This document shows positions 15,835 through 24,058 of a DNA stretch of 64,000 nt, piece by piece. The stretch lies in contig NZ_CP134159.1 in NCBI RefSeq assembly GCF_032197885.1, forward strand, positions 2,108,001 to 2,172,000. The letters run 5' to 3'. How positions within the stretch are numbered: the stretch's first letter is position 1; each line of letters begins with the position of its first letter. The stretch is from Levilactobacillus namurensis (GTDB lineage: Bacteria; Bacillota; Bacilli; Lactobacillales; Lactobacillaceae). The notes under the pieces were generated by a model, which saw only the letters and a program-made list of their open reading frames with translations, had not been told where the DNA came from and made no database searches. A program made the translations under genes and the position numbers.

Positions 15835-16764
15835 TTAATCCGAATTTTTGGACAAATTGGTCAGCATAACCTGATACGGTGTTTTCCAGTCAAGTATTTT
15901 AAGCGGTCGCTGGTTAATTTGGAGTAACGTCGTCGTTAAATCTTGAGCACTAATGTGCTCAAAACGAGTCCCCTTAGGATAAAAATAACGTAAATTCCGA
16001 TTAAAGCGTTCATTACTACCACGTTCAGCTGGCGTATAAGCATGACAGTAATAGGTCTTAATACCATATTGTGATTCAAATGATACTAGCCCACTAAACT
16101 CAGTACCACGGTCCACAGTAAAACTGTGCACCGGTCCATTAAAAGTGGTTAGGAACTTAGTCAGTGCTTCATTAACACTCGCTGTCGTTCGGTCCTTTAA
16201 CCGATATGCCCAAAGGAACCGTGATTTTCGATCGATTAAAGTTAATAAAACTGCCTTACTATGCCCACGAGGACCAACGACTGTATCTAGTTCAAAATCG
16301 CCGATGCGATTACGTTGATTAATCATCATGGGACGCTGTTCAATTGATCGCCCCAAAGATTGATTATATTTGGATCGTTGGTCAACGTTACGCCGTTGGC
16401 GTACGCCATGTTCAGGTAGATCATTCAAGGAGAAATCAATTCTCCCCTGATTTAGCCAATTATAAATAGATTTAGTAGCTAGTTTAAATTCGTGAGCAAT
16501 CATTCCTGGTGACCAGCTTAGACGTAAATGGTTGAGAATTTTTTGCTTTAACTCATCGCTCAGCTTAGTTTTCCGACCACATCGTGATCGCTTGTATTCG
16601 GCATCTGTTTGTGCTAATTCAGCCTGATAAGGTTGACATCGAGATAATTCATAAGAAATTGTTGACGGTGATCGGTTCAGCCGAACGCCCATTTGGATAT
16701 TGGACAGCCCTAGTTCACAAAAGGTTTCGATTTTAATTCGTTCGGAATAGGTTATACTAGACAA
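15835..16764 (-). CDS. IS30-family transposase
   Basis: 309 aa. The N-terminal helix-turn-helix (GLSNIQMGVRLNRSPSTISY) is followed by a second one (SWSPGMIAHEFKLATKSIYN) and a DDE core with FELDTVVG, FTVDRGTEFSG and ERGSNERFNRN. The start is TTG at 16762-16764 with TAGGAG 8 nt upstream. The IS256-family element was inserted 31 bp before the start and separates the gene from the IS30 end where its promoter should lie. The gene is complete but its expression may be lost or altered. Confidence 0.95.
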   Translation of the reverse strand: MSSITYSERIKIETFCELGLSNIQMGVRLNRSPSTISYELSRCQPYQAELAQTDAEYKRSRCGRKTKLSDELKQKILNHLRLSWSPGMIAHEFKLATKSIYNWLNQGRIDFSLNDLPEHGVRQRRNVDQRSKYNQSLGRSIEQRPMMINQRNRIGDFELDTVVGPRGHSKAVLLTLIDRKSRFLWAYRLKDRTTASVNEALTKFLTTFNGPVHSFTVDRGTEFSGLVSFESQYGIKTYYCHAYTPAERGSNERFNRNLRYFYPKGTRFEHISAQDLTTTLLQINQRPLKILDWKTPYQVMLTNLSKNSD

Positions 16765-16803
16765 AAGATCAGCTCCTAAAAGATGGGTTTGTGGTAAACA
16801 CCA

Positions 16804-18155
16804 GGTAGCGTCAAGAATCTTGTGTAAATGAAATGCCTTCGTACATATAATATGTATCTAACTTAAATAAATGATGCTTCCAAGGTGTCCTGTAGTCCTT
16901 TGAACCCTCGGTGGATCCGCTTCAGAGACTTCTCGTTATAAACATTAAACTGAGAAACCAGGAAGCGATCCAGTGAATCTTCCGTTGGAAATTGTTCTTT
17001 GTGGTGGGTGGTGCGCTTGAGATGCTTATTAAAGTTCTCAATCAGGTTAGTGGAGTATAGTGATTGCCGGATAGCTGGTGGAAAGTCCATGAAAGTGAGT
17101 AAATTCGGCATTTTAAGCAGATCTTTGATTAATTTGGGATAGGTCTGATGCCAGTTGTTGGCGAACTCATTCAGTTTCAGTTCGGCTGCTTCACGGTTGG
17201 CGGCCCGATGAACTTGTTTAAAGTCACTGATCACGGCCTTGCGGTCTTTCACACGAACTTTGTTCATCAAATTACGCCCAACATGAACCAGGCAACGTTG
17301 TCGTTTAGCTTTGGGAAAATGCCGATTTAAGCCTTCATCCAAACCAACTAAACCATCGGCCACAAACAACAGCACATCTTTGACACCTTGCTTAATCAGG
17401 GTTCCCAGCAGTTCAGTCCAGATTCCAGTCGATTCCGTTGGCGCCACTTGGTAGTTCAGCACTTCTTTCGTACCATCTGGACGAATGCCAATCGCAATAT
17501 GAACGGCTTCTTTTTGAACGGTATCCCGCTTTAACGGCAAGTAAGTGGCATCTAAGAAGATGGCCGCATATTGTGAAGCCAGTCGCCGTTGCTGGAAAGC
17601 TTGAACCTGTTCATTGACGGCTTTAGTCATGTTGGAAACCGTGGCTTTGGAGTAGTGAGCACCGTACATTTTCTCAATGAGTTCGGCAATTTCAGCAGTG
17701 GTAATTCCCTTGGTATCCAACTGAATGACCGTTGTTTCTAAATTATCACTGTGCCGACCGTAGGCTGGCAAGGTATGATTTTCAAACCGGCCATTGCGAT
17801 CTCGAGGAATGGTTAAGCTAAGTTGGCCGTACTTCGTATCAAACGAGCGCTCATAACTGCCGTTGCGGTTATTACCAGTGTTAATCCCAGCGTATGAGTA
17901 GCGTTCGTAACCCAAAAACTCTGCCAATTCGGTTTGAAGCAGCTGGTTAATCGCAATTTCGAGGTGGTGACGAAAAACTTCGTCCAAATCTTGCTTTTGG
18001 GCTAGTGCAGCGATAATTTCTGTGGTAAGTTCATTCATGGGGAATGCCTCCTGTGATGTTTTCTGTGGTTACTAAATATCATAAGGGAAGGCATTCCCTA
18101 TTTCTATACAATTCAGAAATCTTTTATGCATTTACACAAGATATTTTACGCTCTC
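16804..18155 (-). mobile_element. IS256-family element, complete, 1352 bp, nested in IS30
   Basis: The terminal repeats share AGCGT and then ATCTTGTGTAAATG at both ends. A perfect 8-bp target duplication AAACACCA flanks it (16796-16803 and 18156-18163). Insertion into another mobile element makes it the younger of the two. Confidence 0.94.
16863..18038 (-). CDS. IS256-family (mutator type) transposase
   Basis: 391 aa, full length. It opens MNELTTEIIAALAQKQDLDE and contains the family's FLGYERY near residue 41. The DDE acids lie in AIFLDATYLPL, LLFVADGLVGLDEGL and YSTNLIENFNKHLKR. AGGAGG is 8 nt before the ATG. No frameshift. Upstream, GGGAATGCCT and AGGCATTCCC form an inverted repeat near the start codon. 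Confidence 0.96.
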   Translation of the reverse strand: MNELTTEIIAALAQKQDLDEVFRHHLEIAINQLLQTELAEFLGYERYSYAGINTGNNRNGSYERSFDTKYGQLSLTIPRDRNGRFENHTLPAYGRHSDNLETTVIQLDTKGITTAEIAELIEKMYGAHYSKATVSNMTKAVNEQVQAFQQRRLASQYAAIFLDATYLPLKRDTVQKEAVHIAIGIRPDGTKEVLNYQVAPTESTGIWTELLGTLIKQGVKDVLLFVADGLVGLDEGLNRHFPKAKRQRCLVHVGRNLMNKVRVKDRKAVISDFKQVHRAANREAAELKLNEFANNWHQTYPKLIKDLLKMPNLLTFMDFPPAIRQSLYSTNLIENFNKHLKRTTHHKEQFPTEDSLDRFLVSQFNVYNEKSLKRIHRGFKGLQDTLEASFI

Positions 18156-18307
18156 AAACACCATTTTAAAGGAAGCTGATCTTTTTTGTCCGAACAGCGT
18201 TCGGATTAATTTTACAATCTACCATTATGTTAGAATTCCCACCGAAATCAACAATGTTATAAATCTAACGCCCCTCATAATAAAGTAGCTATTCTATACC
18301 GTTAACG

Positions 18308-18712
18308 CTAGTGGAGACTATTCGCCTTAATATCCTTTGATGGAATTAGGGCGATAATCAATATTCCCAAGAGGCATCCAAATTGACCAACGTCATTTAT
18401 AACGTCTTTAACAATATCATTGCTTACACCTACAGATATTCCCCAAACAATTATTGGTAATGTAAAAAGTATTACTGCAAAGTATGGTGAAATTCTGGCG
18501 TCATTAAACCGTCTAATAGTAAGAGATAGGCTTGGGATAAACAGTAAAATATAAGCAATGGCCTCGTATAATGTACTGTTTAAACTCGGAAGAATCCACG
18601 ATAATCCCGAAAGCACAATTGATATAGTAATAAACAATGTAAAGAACTCGGAACGTGTTGCACGGCCATGAAAATTCACCATGTTTCTAAAAAAAGAAAT
18701 ATACGATTTCAC
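18308..18712 (-). CDS. DUF805 family membrane protein
   Basis: 134 aa from a GTG at 18712 (KSYISFFRNMVNFHGRATRS) with AGGTGG 7 nt upstream. The GRATRSEFF motif, three to four hydrophobic segments and the LTIRRFNDARISPYF segment are the DUF805 pattern. Function is unknown. The gene is AT-rich compared with most of the window and lies beside the nested insertion sequences, so it may have been acquired. A TTG ten codons earlier is in frame but has no ribosome binding site. Confidence 0.75.
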   Translation of the reverse strand: MKSYISFFRNMVNFHGRATRSEFFTLFITISIVLSGLSWILPSLNSTLYEAIAYILLFIPSLSLTIRRFNDARISPYFAVILFTLPIIVWGISVGVSNDIVKDVINDVGQFGCLLGILIIALIPSKDIKANSLH

Positions 18713-18734
18713 TTTTCTACCACCTACTTTTAGG

Positions 18735-18821
18735 TTAATCAAATAATGTTACCGATGCAACGTCCGCCTGGGTTATACCCGCATTCAAACGATATCGTTT
18801 TAACTTATTAAATAATTCCAA
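18735..18821 (-). pseudogene. Vestigial XRE-type regulator fragment, 28 codons
   Basis: A strong GGGAGGGG lies 6 nt before a TTG. The frame reads LFNKLKRYRLNAGITQADVA and then SVTLFD before a stop. The sequence matches the first helices of XRE/Cro DNA-binding domains (RxxxGxTQxxVA) and stops before the recognition helix. Either it is the remnant of a regulator or a short leader peptide. It ends 22 bp before the DUF805 start and is probably on the same transcript. Confidence 0.45.
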
Positions 18822-18856
18822 AGTTATCCCCTCCCAATTAGAAACAACAAATTCTT

Positions 18857-18894
18857 ACATAGAAAGCACCATATCAAGCAAGCGCTTTCTATGT
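18857..18894. promoter_or_regulatory. Inverted repeat with a cre-like core upstream of the XRE fragment
   Basis: ACATAGAAAGC and GCTTTCTATGT are perfect 11-bp complements. On the minus strand the inner part reads AGAAAGCGCTTGCT, close to a CcpA cre site. It may be an operator or a weak terminator. Confidence 0.35.
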
Positions 18895-19258
18895 TTTAGT
18901 ATACATATACCTGTCTGTAATTTGTAGTCTCTTCTAGTCTTCACTATTAAGCTTGTCATTTAATAAAATTAGATTATTACAAAATTACATTTTCAAAAAA
19001 GTGGATGTCTCAACAACTTTAATTAGCACTTAGTTTAATCTGTTCATAAAATCCGAAATATTCAAAAATTCGAGAATTACATATAACCAGACTAGCGTAA
19101 TGAAAATACAAGTTGTATTTTTAAATATCGAAAGGATCTCATTGAATACTCTACATATCCCTAAGTAAGCATAAAACGGCAAAGTATCGAAATCTCTAAA
19201 AAGATTCTTTCGATACCTTGCCGTCTATTTATACCAAAGCGTTTGCTTAGTTATCCAA
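18895..19258. other. AT-rich intergenic stretch, no gene seen
   Basis: About 360 bp between the accessory patch and the serine hydrolase gene. No reading frame with a ribosome binding site is visible on either strand. Its only clear element is the hairpin at 19176-19224. Confidence 0.5.
19176..19224. terminator. Bidirectional hairpin downstream of the serine hydrolase
   Basis: ACGGCAAAGTATCGAAA and TTTCGATACCTTGCCGT pair over 17 positions with one mismatch. It lies 35 bp after the stop of the minus-strand serine hydrolase gene. Confidence 0.65.
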
Positions 19259-20488
19259 TTATTTAAGGTGCTTAGCGGCGTTGACCCGTTCAAAGAGGTC
19301 CATGGCCACTTGTTCCGTTGACCACTTGGGATACATGGTCTTCTTCTTAAAGTTATTTGAGAGGAGAACCACGCCCGTCCGGCCATTCCGGCTCATCACG
19401 AACGTACTTTCATAATAGTCCCCCATCCCGTGACCGTAATACCCTAACTGGTCGAAATGGTACATGCCACCCGTGTAATGCAGATTCGTCGTGGCCTGGT
19501 GCAGGACTTGGGCCCCCGCCGGCGTTGGCAAGAGCGTGCCCTGAATGATGGCCCGTTCTGCTCGAAAGAGGTCCCCAGCACTCATGGTCGCATTCCCAGT
19601 CGCAATCTGCGCCGCCATATCCGTCGCACTCGGCGTATGCGGATGTGTGTACTGCCGCGGTGCCGTCCCACCGTATCCTAAAATCCGGTGCTTAGCGGAC
19701 CGCCGTAGTTGCGCGAAACTGGTATGATTCAAGTCCAACGGCGTGACTATCTGCTGATAGAACAACCGATAATAGGATTGATGGGTCACCTGGTGTAAGA
19801 TTCCCGCCAATAACACGTAACTGATGGGTTGATAGTCAAACCGGCCCAGCTTAGCCGGCACAACTTGCGCATTTTGAGCGGCGTACTGGTAGGCTTGCTT
19901 TTCCGTTAAGGTTGTGGTGGGCGCCATGTTGCCCGTGAGGCCCCCCGTCATATCCAGCATTTGCCGAATCGTTACCTGGTCACTGTGCTTGATCCGGGGA
20001 TAATACTGGCTCAGCTTATCCGTCAACCGTAACTGGCCGGCTTGAACCGCCCGCATCACCAGTTGCCCGGTCAACGATTTCTGAATCGAGTTGATCAAGT
20101 ACTGGGACTTGACCGTATTTTTCCGGTTCCGAGCCCGGTCAGCGTATCCATAAGCTTTCTGGTACACGACCCGGTCATTCTTCACCACTAACGCGGTCCC
20201 CACAAACTTTTTAGCCTTCAGTTGGCGCGTGATTTCCGCGGTCAAAAGCGGCGTCTGTTGCCCCTTATTCGCCCGGTCGAAGGCGGTGACTTGGTGGCGC
20301 CGCGCAGCCTTACTTTCCGCCGCATCCTTAGCCAAGGCTGTCCGGGTAGCTTTCGCATGTTGCCGGTTAGTTGCCGTTACTTGTTGTTGGTCATTGGCAT
20401 CGAGCTGATGCATCCCGTAAACCAGACCGCCGATTCCCAAAATCACGACGATCAACATCACCCAATGTCCTAGATTTCGTTTATTCAA
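19259..20488 (-). CDS. Membrane-anchored serine hydrolase, beta-lactamase/DD-peptidase fold
   Basis: 409 aa from a TTG at 20488 (NKRNLGHWVMLIVVILG) with GGAG 6 nt upstream; an ATG five codons earlier is possible. One N-terminal membrane segment puts the enzyme outside the cell. The class C-like fold shows the SxxK motif in LINSIQKSL, a Tyr region in YQPISYVLLAG, and a late GYYGHGMGDYY segment where the third motif lies. Substrate is unknown: a cell-wall peptide or ester is plausible. It has its own promoter. Confidence 0.82.
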   Translation of the reverse strand: MNKRNLGHWVMLIVVILGIGGLVYGMHQLDANDQQQVTATNRQHAKATRTALAKDAAESKAARRHQVTAFDRANKGQQTPLLTAEITRQLKAKKFVGTALVVKNDRVVYQKAYGYADRARNRKNTVKSQYLINSIQKSLTGQLVMRAVQAGQLRLTDKLSQYYPRIKHSDQVTIRQMLDMTGGLTGNMAPTTTLTEKQAYQYAAQNAQVVPAKLGRFDYQPISYVLLAGILHQVTHQSYYRLFYQQIVTPLDLNHTSFAQLRRSAKHRILGYGGTAPRQYTHPHTPSATDMAAQIATGNATMSAGDLFRAERAIIQGTLLPTPAGAQVLHQATTNLHYTGGMYHFDQLGYYGHGMGDYYESTFVMSRNGRTGVVLLSNNFKKKTMYPKWSTEQVAMDLFERVNAAKHLK

Positions 20489-20527
20489 TTTTTTCTCCCC
20501 CATTTGGAACCCAACTCTTACTTCCAG

Positions 20528-20555
20528 ATTATACAAAAAAGTTGGGTAAAAACAA
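20528..20555 (-). promoter_or_regulatory. Promoter of the serine hydrolase, inside the gpmA terminator
   Basis: On the minus strand TTGTTT (20555-20550) and TATAAT (20533-20528) are 16 bp apart. The -35 lies within the terminator stem of the preceding gene. Confidence 0.65.
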
Positions 20556-20584
20556 TCATTTGTCCTGATTGTTTGTCCCAACTT
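20534..20584 (-). terminator. Terminator of gpmA
   Basis: AAGTTGGG/CCCAACTT outer arms and an AACAATCA/TGATTGTT inner pair, followed by TTTTTT on the minus strand. Confidence 0.85.
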
Positions 20585-20603
20585 AAGGTTATTATAAAAA
20601 CCG

Positions 20604-21275
20604 TTATAAAAGCGTTTTTTTCAAGATTTTCAAGTGGTCGTCAAACTCGTAGCGAATGGGTTCCCCGTTCGCAACCTCGACCTGACTAATGTCGGCGTCG
20701 GGGACCCGATCCAAGTACTTGATCAGGGCCCGTAAGGTACTGCCATGGGCAACGATCAATTGATTCTGCCCCGCCAACAACCGAGGAGCGACCTGGTCGA
20801 CCCAGTACGGCATCAGCCGGTGGTAAGCCATCTCCAGACTTTCTCCTCGAGGCTCGATGTGCGGGCCGAAGCGGTCGTAGCGCCGGTCTTGGTCCACCTG
20901 CTCCAAGAGGGGCGGGACCACGTCAAAGCTCCGCCGCCAGATCTTCACTTGTCGGTCCCCGACCTGGTCGCGGACCTGGTCCTTATTGTGGCCTCGTAAC
21001 GCACCGTAGTGGCGCTCGTTCAGTCGCCAAGATTTATACTCCGGAATATATAACTGGTCGATCTGCTCCAACACCAGGTTGGCCGTCACAATGGCGCGCT
21101 GAAGCATCGACGTGTGCAACGCCCCAAACTGCAGTCCGGTCCGGGCAATCGCTTGCCCCGCAATGCGGGCCTGTTCGCGACCCTTGGATGTCAGCGGAAC
21201 GTCGCTCCATCCCGTAAAGACGTTATCTCGATTGGCGACACTTTCGCCGTGCCGTAAAATCACTAGCGTTGCCAT
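20604..21275 (-). CDS. gpmA: 2,3-bisphosphoglycerate-dependent phosphoglycerate mutase
   Basis: 223 aa glycolytic enzyme converting 3- to 2-phosphoglycerate. It shows the catalytic [17 protein letters not shown] (His9), the [11 protein letters not shown] segment, the [10 protein letters not shown] segment and the second catalytic His in [15 protein letters not shown] at 21275 has GAGG close upstream. It is shorter than the 230-250 aa common for GpmA, so a paralogue of the main enzyme is possible. Single-gene unit with terminator. Confidence 0.88.
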   Translation of the reverse strand: MATLVILRHGESVANRDNVFTGWSDVPLTSKGREQARIAGQAIARTGLQFGALHTSMLQRAIVTANLVLEQIDQLYIPEYKSWRLNERHYGALRGHNKDQVRDQVGDRQVKIWRRSFDVVPPLLEQVDQDRRYDRFGPHIEPRGESLEMAYHRLMPYWVDQVAPRLLAGQNQLIVAHGSTLRALIKYLDRVPDADISQVEVANGEPIRYEFDDHLKILKKTLL

Positions 21276-21398
21276 CAATCCTCATCCTCTCTTACTGCTT
21301 ACAGAGCCTATGATACCATAGCCGCTAGTCGAAACTAAGCCAACCTGTTCGTTTTTTCACGACAAGTGCTGGTCGCTTCCCAAAACGCCGGCGATTCG

Positions 21399-21442
21399 AA
21401 AAACCGGCCCTTCCCATTAAGATTCCTGGGAAAAGCCGGTTA
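21399..21442 (-). terminator. Terminator of the AEC transporter gene
   Basis: AACCGGCTTTTCCCAG and its partner ending GGGCCGGTTTTTC; ends 16 bp after the stop codon. Confidence 0.75.
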
Positions 21443-21457
21443 GACGATTTTTAAGCC

Positions 21458-22405
21458 TTAAGCCACGTGCTGCACAATCACCATCAAGATTGGAATCACC
21501 ACTAAGCTCAACAACGTGGTCTCCGTCACCATGATGGCCGCGTAATCCGAGTCCGCATGGTACAGCTTAGAGACTACGGGTGCATTGGTCATCACCGGCA
21601 TCGCCGCCTGTAAGATGAAGACTTGCTTCATTAATAGCGGCATCCCCGTTGGCAGAACCAAGCAGCCCATCAACACGGGAGCGACGATGAAGCGTCCCAG
21701 CAAGATGCCTAGGCTATCCCGGTTCACCCGAATATTCTGCAAGCCCGCGCCCGCAATCGCCGTTCCAATGAAGATCATCGACAACGGAATCGTCAAACCG
21801 CCCACGTACTGGAAGTCTTGCATGATCCAGTGAGGTAACTGAATGTTTAGCAGGACCAAGATGACCCCCACGATGAAGCCTAACAGGGGCGGTGAGAAGA
21901 TCTTCTGCAACGTGGTCTTCAGGTTAAATTGACCCGCTCCCTGGCCATCGCGTTGAATCAGATAGACCCCAAGCGTCCAGAAGAACGTGGTGTTGGCCAT
22001 GTAGTAGACCAGCACGAATGGCAGACTTTTGGGCCCGAACAACGCTTCGTTGACCGGTAGCCCCACAAACACCGTGTTCGAATTCAAAAACATGGACTCA
22101 AATAATCCCCGGTGTTTAGGATTGATCCGAAACAGATGGAACGCAATGATCGATAGCCCGAACATGATCAGCATCGATAGGACCGGAAAGCGCAGGTCAG
22201 GCAAGGTCTCTTTCAACGTTGTCGCCGAAAACTTGGTCGTAATCGTACTAATCATATAAGCCGGTAACGCAATCTGGGTGACCAAGCGGGCAATCAACTT
22301 AGGTGCTTGATCGTCAAACCACCCACGCCGGGATAACACGTAGCCCAGCCCAATCATCACGAGAATAATCAAAACACCCGAAACACTTCGAATGAATACG
22401 GCCAT
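21458..22405 (-). CDS. AEC-family permease (auxin efflux carrier/malate permease type)
   Basis: 315 aa with about ten membrane segments in two halves, starting MAVFIRSVSGVLIILVMIGL. The half-turn motif ALPAYMISTI in the first half and APVVSKLYHADSDYA in the second are AEC-like. Members in lactobacilli move malate or other carboxylates; the substrate here is not shown. AGGGGGG lies 6 nt before the ATG. A good cre site upstream suggests carbon catabolite control. Confidence 0.88.
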   Translation of the reverse strand: MAVFIRSVSGVLIILVMIGLGYVLSRRGWFDDQAPKLIARLVTQIALPAYMISTITTKFSATTLKETLPDLRFPVLSMLIMFGLSIIAFHLFRINPKHRGLFESMFLNSNTVFVGLPVNEALFGPKSLPFVLVYYMANTTFFWTLGVYLIQRDGQGAGQFNLKTTLQKIFSPPLLGFIVGVILVLLNIQLPHWIMQDFQYVGGLTIPLSMIFIGTAIAGAGLQNIRVNRDSLGILLGRFIVAPVLMGCLVLPTGMPLLMKQVFILQAAMPVMTNAPVVSKLYHADSDYAAIMVTETTLLSLVVIPILMVIVQHVA

Positions 22406-22464
22406 ATTTGGCCCCCCTCGCTAATCGTAAGAAAAAAATTAAACTTTCTTAAGTCGTCCCAATT

Positions 22465-22473
22465 ATTATAGCA
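22465..22473 (-). promoter_or_regulatory. Extended -10 promoter of the AEC gene
   Basis: TGCTATAAT on the minus strand, about 60 bp before the ATG. The -35 is weak (TTCACA, 15 bp spacing). Confidence 0.55.
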
Positions 22474-22495
22474 TGCCACCCAATTTGTGAATTAT

Positions 22496-22509
22496 CGTAA
22501 CCGTTTACA
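22496..22509 (-). promoter_or_regulatory. CcpA cre site upstream of the AEC gene
   Basis: TGTAAACGGTTACG on the minus strand matches the cre consensus at nearly every position. It lies about 23 bp upstream of the extended -10 element, overlapping or just above the -35. Confidence 0.55.
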
Positions 22510-22546
22510 AGTGTTGCCTTTACGCGTCTTCTTTTTTCTTGACAGT

Positions 22547-22607
22547 CCGTTAAAGTCCGGCCCCATCCCCTTTAGCGCTTGCGGGATGGCTAAGGTATCT
22601 TAACGGT
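22547..22607. repeat. Nested inverted repeats between the divergent AEC and LCP genes
   Basis: CCGTTAA and TTAACGG arms enclose CCATCCC and GGGATGG arms. It may be an operator or an RNA structure; nothing decides between these. Confidence 0.4.
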
Positions 22608-22710
22608 CAAACCATTTACGAAAGGCGAAATCTATGGTCTAATAAGTGCATTAAGGCAATCGTTAGACTCAGGGGTTTGCTTAAATTCCCGTTAAGGACT
22701 GCCCCGCCCT

Positions 22711-22739
22711 TTCCAATCGGCCCGGTTCCGTTCTATAAT
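22711..22739 (+). promoter_or_regulatory. Promoter of the LCP gene
   Basis: TTCCAA (22711-22716) and TATAAT (22734-22739) with 17 bp between. Confidence 0.55.
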
Positions 22740-22773
22740 GGGAAAAGATTTTGACAAAGATGAGGAAATTAAA

Positions 22774-23871
22774 ATGCCCAAAAATAATGAAAGTAACCGG
22801 CAACGGTCACCGGAGGACTTCGAACAAGTCTATGATCGGCGTAGCGACTATAACTCACACTTCAAACATCCCCAGGTTCATCCCCACCGCCCACTCCTGT
22901 GGGTCATCGTGGCAATCCTGCTGGTCTTCCTAGGGGGCGGACTAGCTTACGGTTACCACGCTTGGACCTCGGCCAAAAAGACCTTTGACCAGACCTACCA
23001 GTCTTCTGGTGTGTCCAAGAGCCGTAACATCTCGGCCGTGTTAAAGGAAAACAAGCCGTTCTCGATTCTCCTCCTGGGAACCGACACGGGGGCTCTGGGA
23101 CGGTCTGACGTGGGTCGGACCGATACCATGATGGTCGCCACCATCAACCCCACCACGGAAACGGCCTACCTGACCAGTATTCCCCGGGATACCCGGGTAA
23201 CGGTGGGCTCCGGCGCGAACGCGTCCATCCAGAAGATCAACGCTGCCTACACGATTGGCGGGCCCAGCGGTGCGGTACAGACCGTGGAAAACCTGTTAGA
23301 TGTGCCGATCGACTTCTACGCCATCGTCAACATGGGCGGGCTGGAAAAGATGGTCAACGCGGTGGGTGGCGTCGACGTGACACCGCCACTGACCTTCAAG
23401 TACGCCCAAGCCGACGTCAAGAAGGGCGTCAAGACCCACTTGAACGGGAAGCAGGCTCTATCGTACTCCCGGATGCGCTACGATGATCCCCAAGGCGATT
23501 ACGGCCGGCAAAAGCGGCAACGCCAAGTTCTCCAGAAACTAGTGGTCAAGGCGGCGGGGTTATCCTCCATCACCCGGTACCAGCAGATTCTAACGTCCCT
23601 CAAGGGGAACCTGAAGACGGACCTGAGCTTTGACGATCTGATGCAGATTCGGGCTAAGTACGGTGACGCCTCGCACCACATCAAGTCAGAGACCTTACAG
23701 GGGGACGACGCCATGATCGATGGAATCGCCTTCCAGGTCGCGCCGAATAAGGAACTTAAGCGTGTTTCTAACCACATTCGGAAGACCCTAGACCTCGAAC
23801 CAACGACCAAGTTCACCACGGACGCGTTAAATGCTTCGCAGGATACCACCGGAACGGGAACTGGTTACTAA
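22774..23871 (+). CDS. LytR-CpsA-Psr (LCP) family cell-envelope ligase
   Basis: 365 aa from the ATG at 22774 (MPKNNESNRQRSPEDFE), with GAGG 8 nt upstream. A cytoplasmic tail of about 45 aa, one membrane segment (LLWVIVAILLVFLGGG) and an extracellular LCP domain follow. Core motifs: LLGTDTGALGRSDVGRTDTM, TSIPRDTRV, NAVGGVDV and SYSRMRYDDPQGDYGRQKRQ, with the Arg/Asp residues that bind polyprenyl pyrophosphate. LCP proteins attach teichoic acids or polysaccharides to peptidoglycan. A tagA gene lies 12 kb away. Confidence 0.93.
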   Translation: MPKNNESNRQRSPEDFEQVYDRRSDYNSHFKHPQVHPHRPLLWVIVAILLVFLGGGLAYGYHAWTSAKKTFDQTYQSSGVSKSRNISAVLKENKPFSILLLGTDTGALGRSDVGRTDTMMVATINPTTETAYLTSIPRDTRVTVGSGANASIQKINAAYTIGGPSGAVQTVENLLDVPIDFYAIVNMGGLEKMVNAVGGVDVTPPLTFKYAQADVKKGVKTHLNGKQALSYSRMRYDDPQGDYGRQKRQRQVLQKLVVKAAGLSSITRYQQILTSLKGNLKTDLSFDDLMQIRAKYGDASHHIKSETLQGDDAMIDGIAFQVAPNKELKRVSNHIRKTLDLEPTTKFTTDALNASQDTTGTGTGY

Positions 23872-23887
23872 TTCAATCACGATTGAC

Positions 23888-23918
23888 AAAGACTGAGATT
23901 TTTTCTCAGTCTTTTTTA
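23888..23918 (+). terminator. Terminator of the LCP gene
   Basis: AAGACTGAG-(A/T loop)-CTCAGTCTT followed by TTTT. Confidence 0.85.
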
Positions 23919-23984
23919 TTTGCCAAATTCCCCGTTTCTCACGGCTTAGCCCCACTGACGATCAATTTTCCGCAAAATTAGGGG

Positions 23985-24013
23985 TTGCCAGCGCGCGGCG
24001 AATCCCGTAATAT
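23985..24013 (+). promoter_or_regulatory. Promoter of the zinc-binding lipoprotein gene
   Basis: TTGCCA (23985-23990) and TAATAT (24008-24013), 17 bp apart. Confidence 0.7.
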
Positions 24014-24038
24014 CTAAATAGTAATTATTACCATTTAG
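24014..24038 (+). promoter_or_regulatory. Zur-box-like operator
   Basis: A 25-bp near-perfect palindrome with the core TAAATAGTAATTATTACCAT then TTA. It fits the Bacillus-type Zur box (TAAATnGTAATnATTACnATTTA). It starts directly after the -10 element, so a bound repressor would block initiation. Confidence 0.75.
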
Positions 24039-24058
24039 AAATAAGGAGTGTTTTCAAC

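Larger units (their letters stand above)
15821..18223 (-). mobile_element. IS30-family element, interrupted by an IS256-family element
   Basis: The ends are inverted repeats GGTAGATTGCAAATTTAATC (left) and, reading in, GGTAGATTGTAAAATTAATC (right); they go on with CGAA. ATTA occurs on both outer sides (15817-15820, 18224-18227), consistent with a short target duplication. Without the insertion the element is 1043 bp, normal for the family. The transposase frame is intact. Confidence 0.9.

Noticed and set aside
15835..16764. IS30 transposase as a pseudogene
   Set aside because: The inner element is inserted upstream of the start codon; the coding frame is complete.
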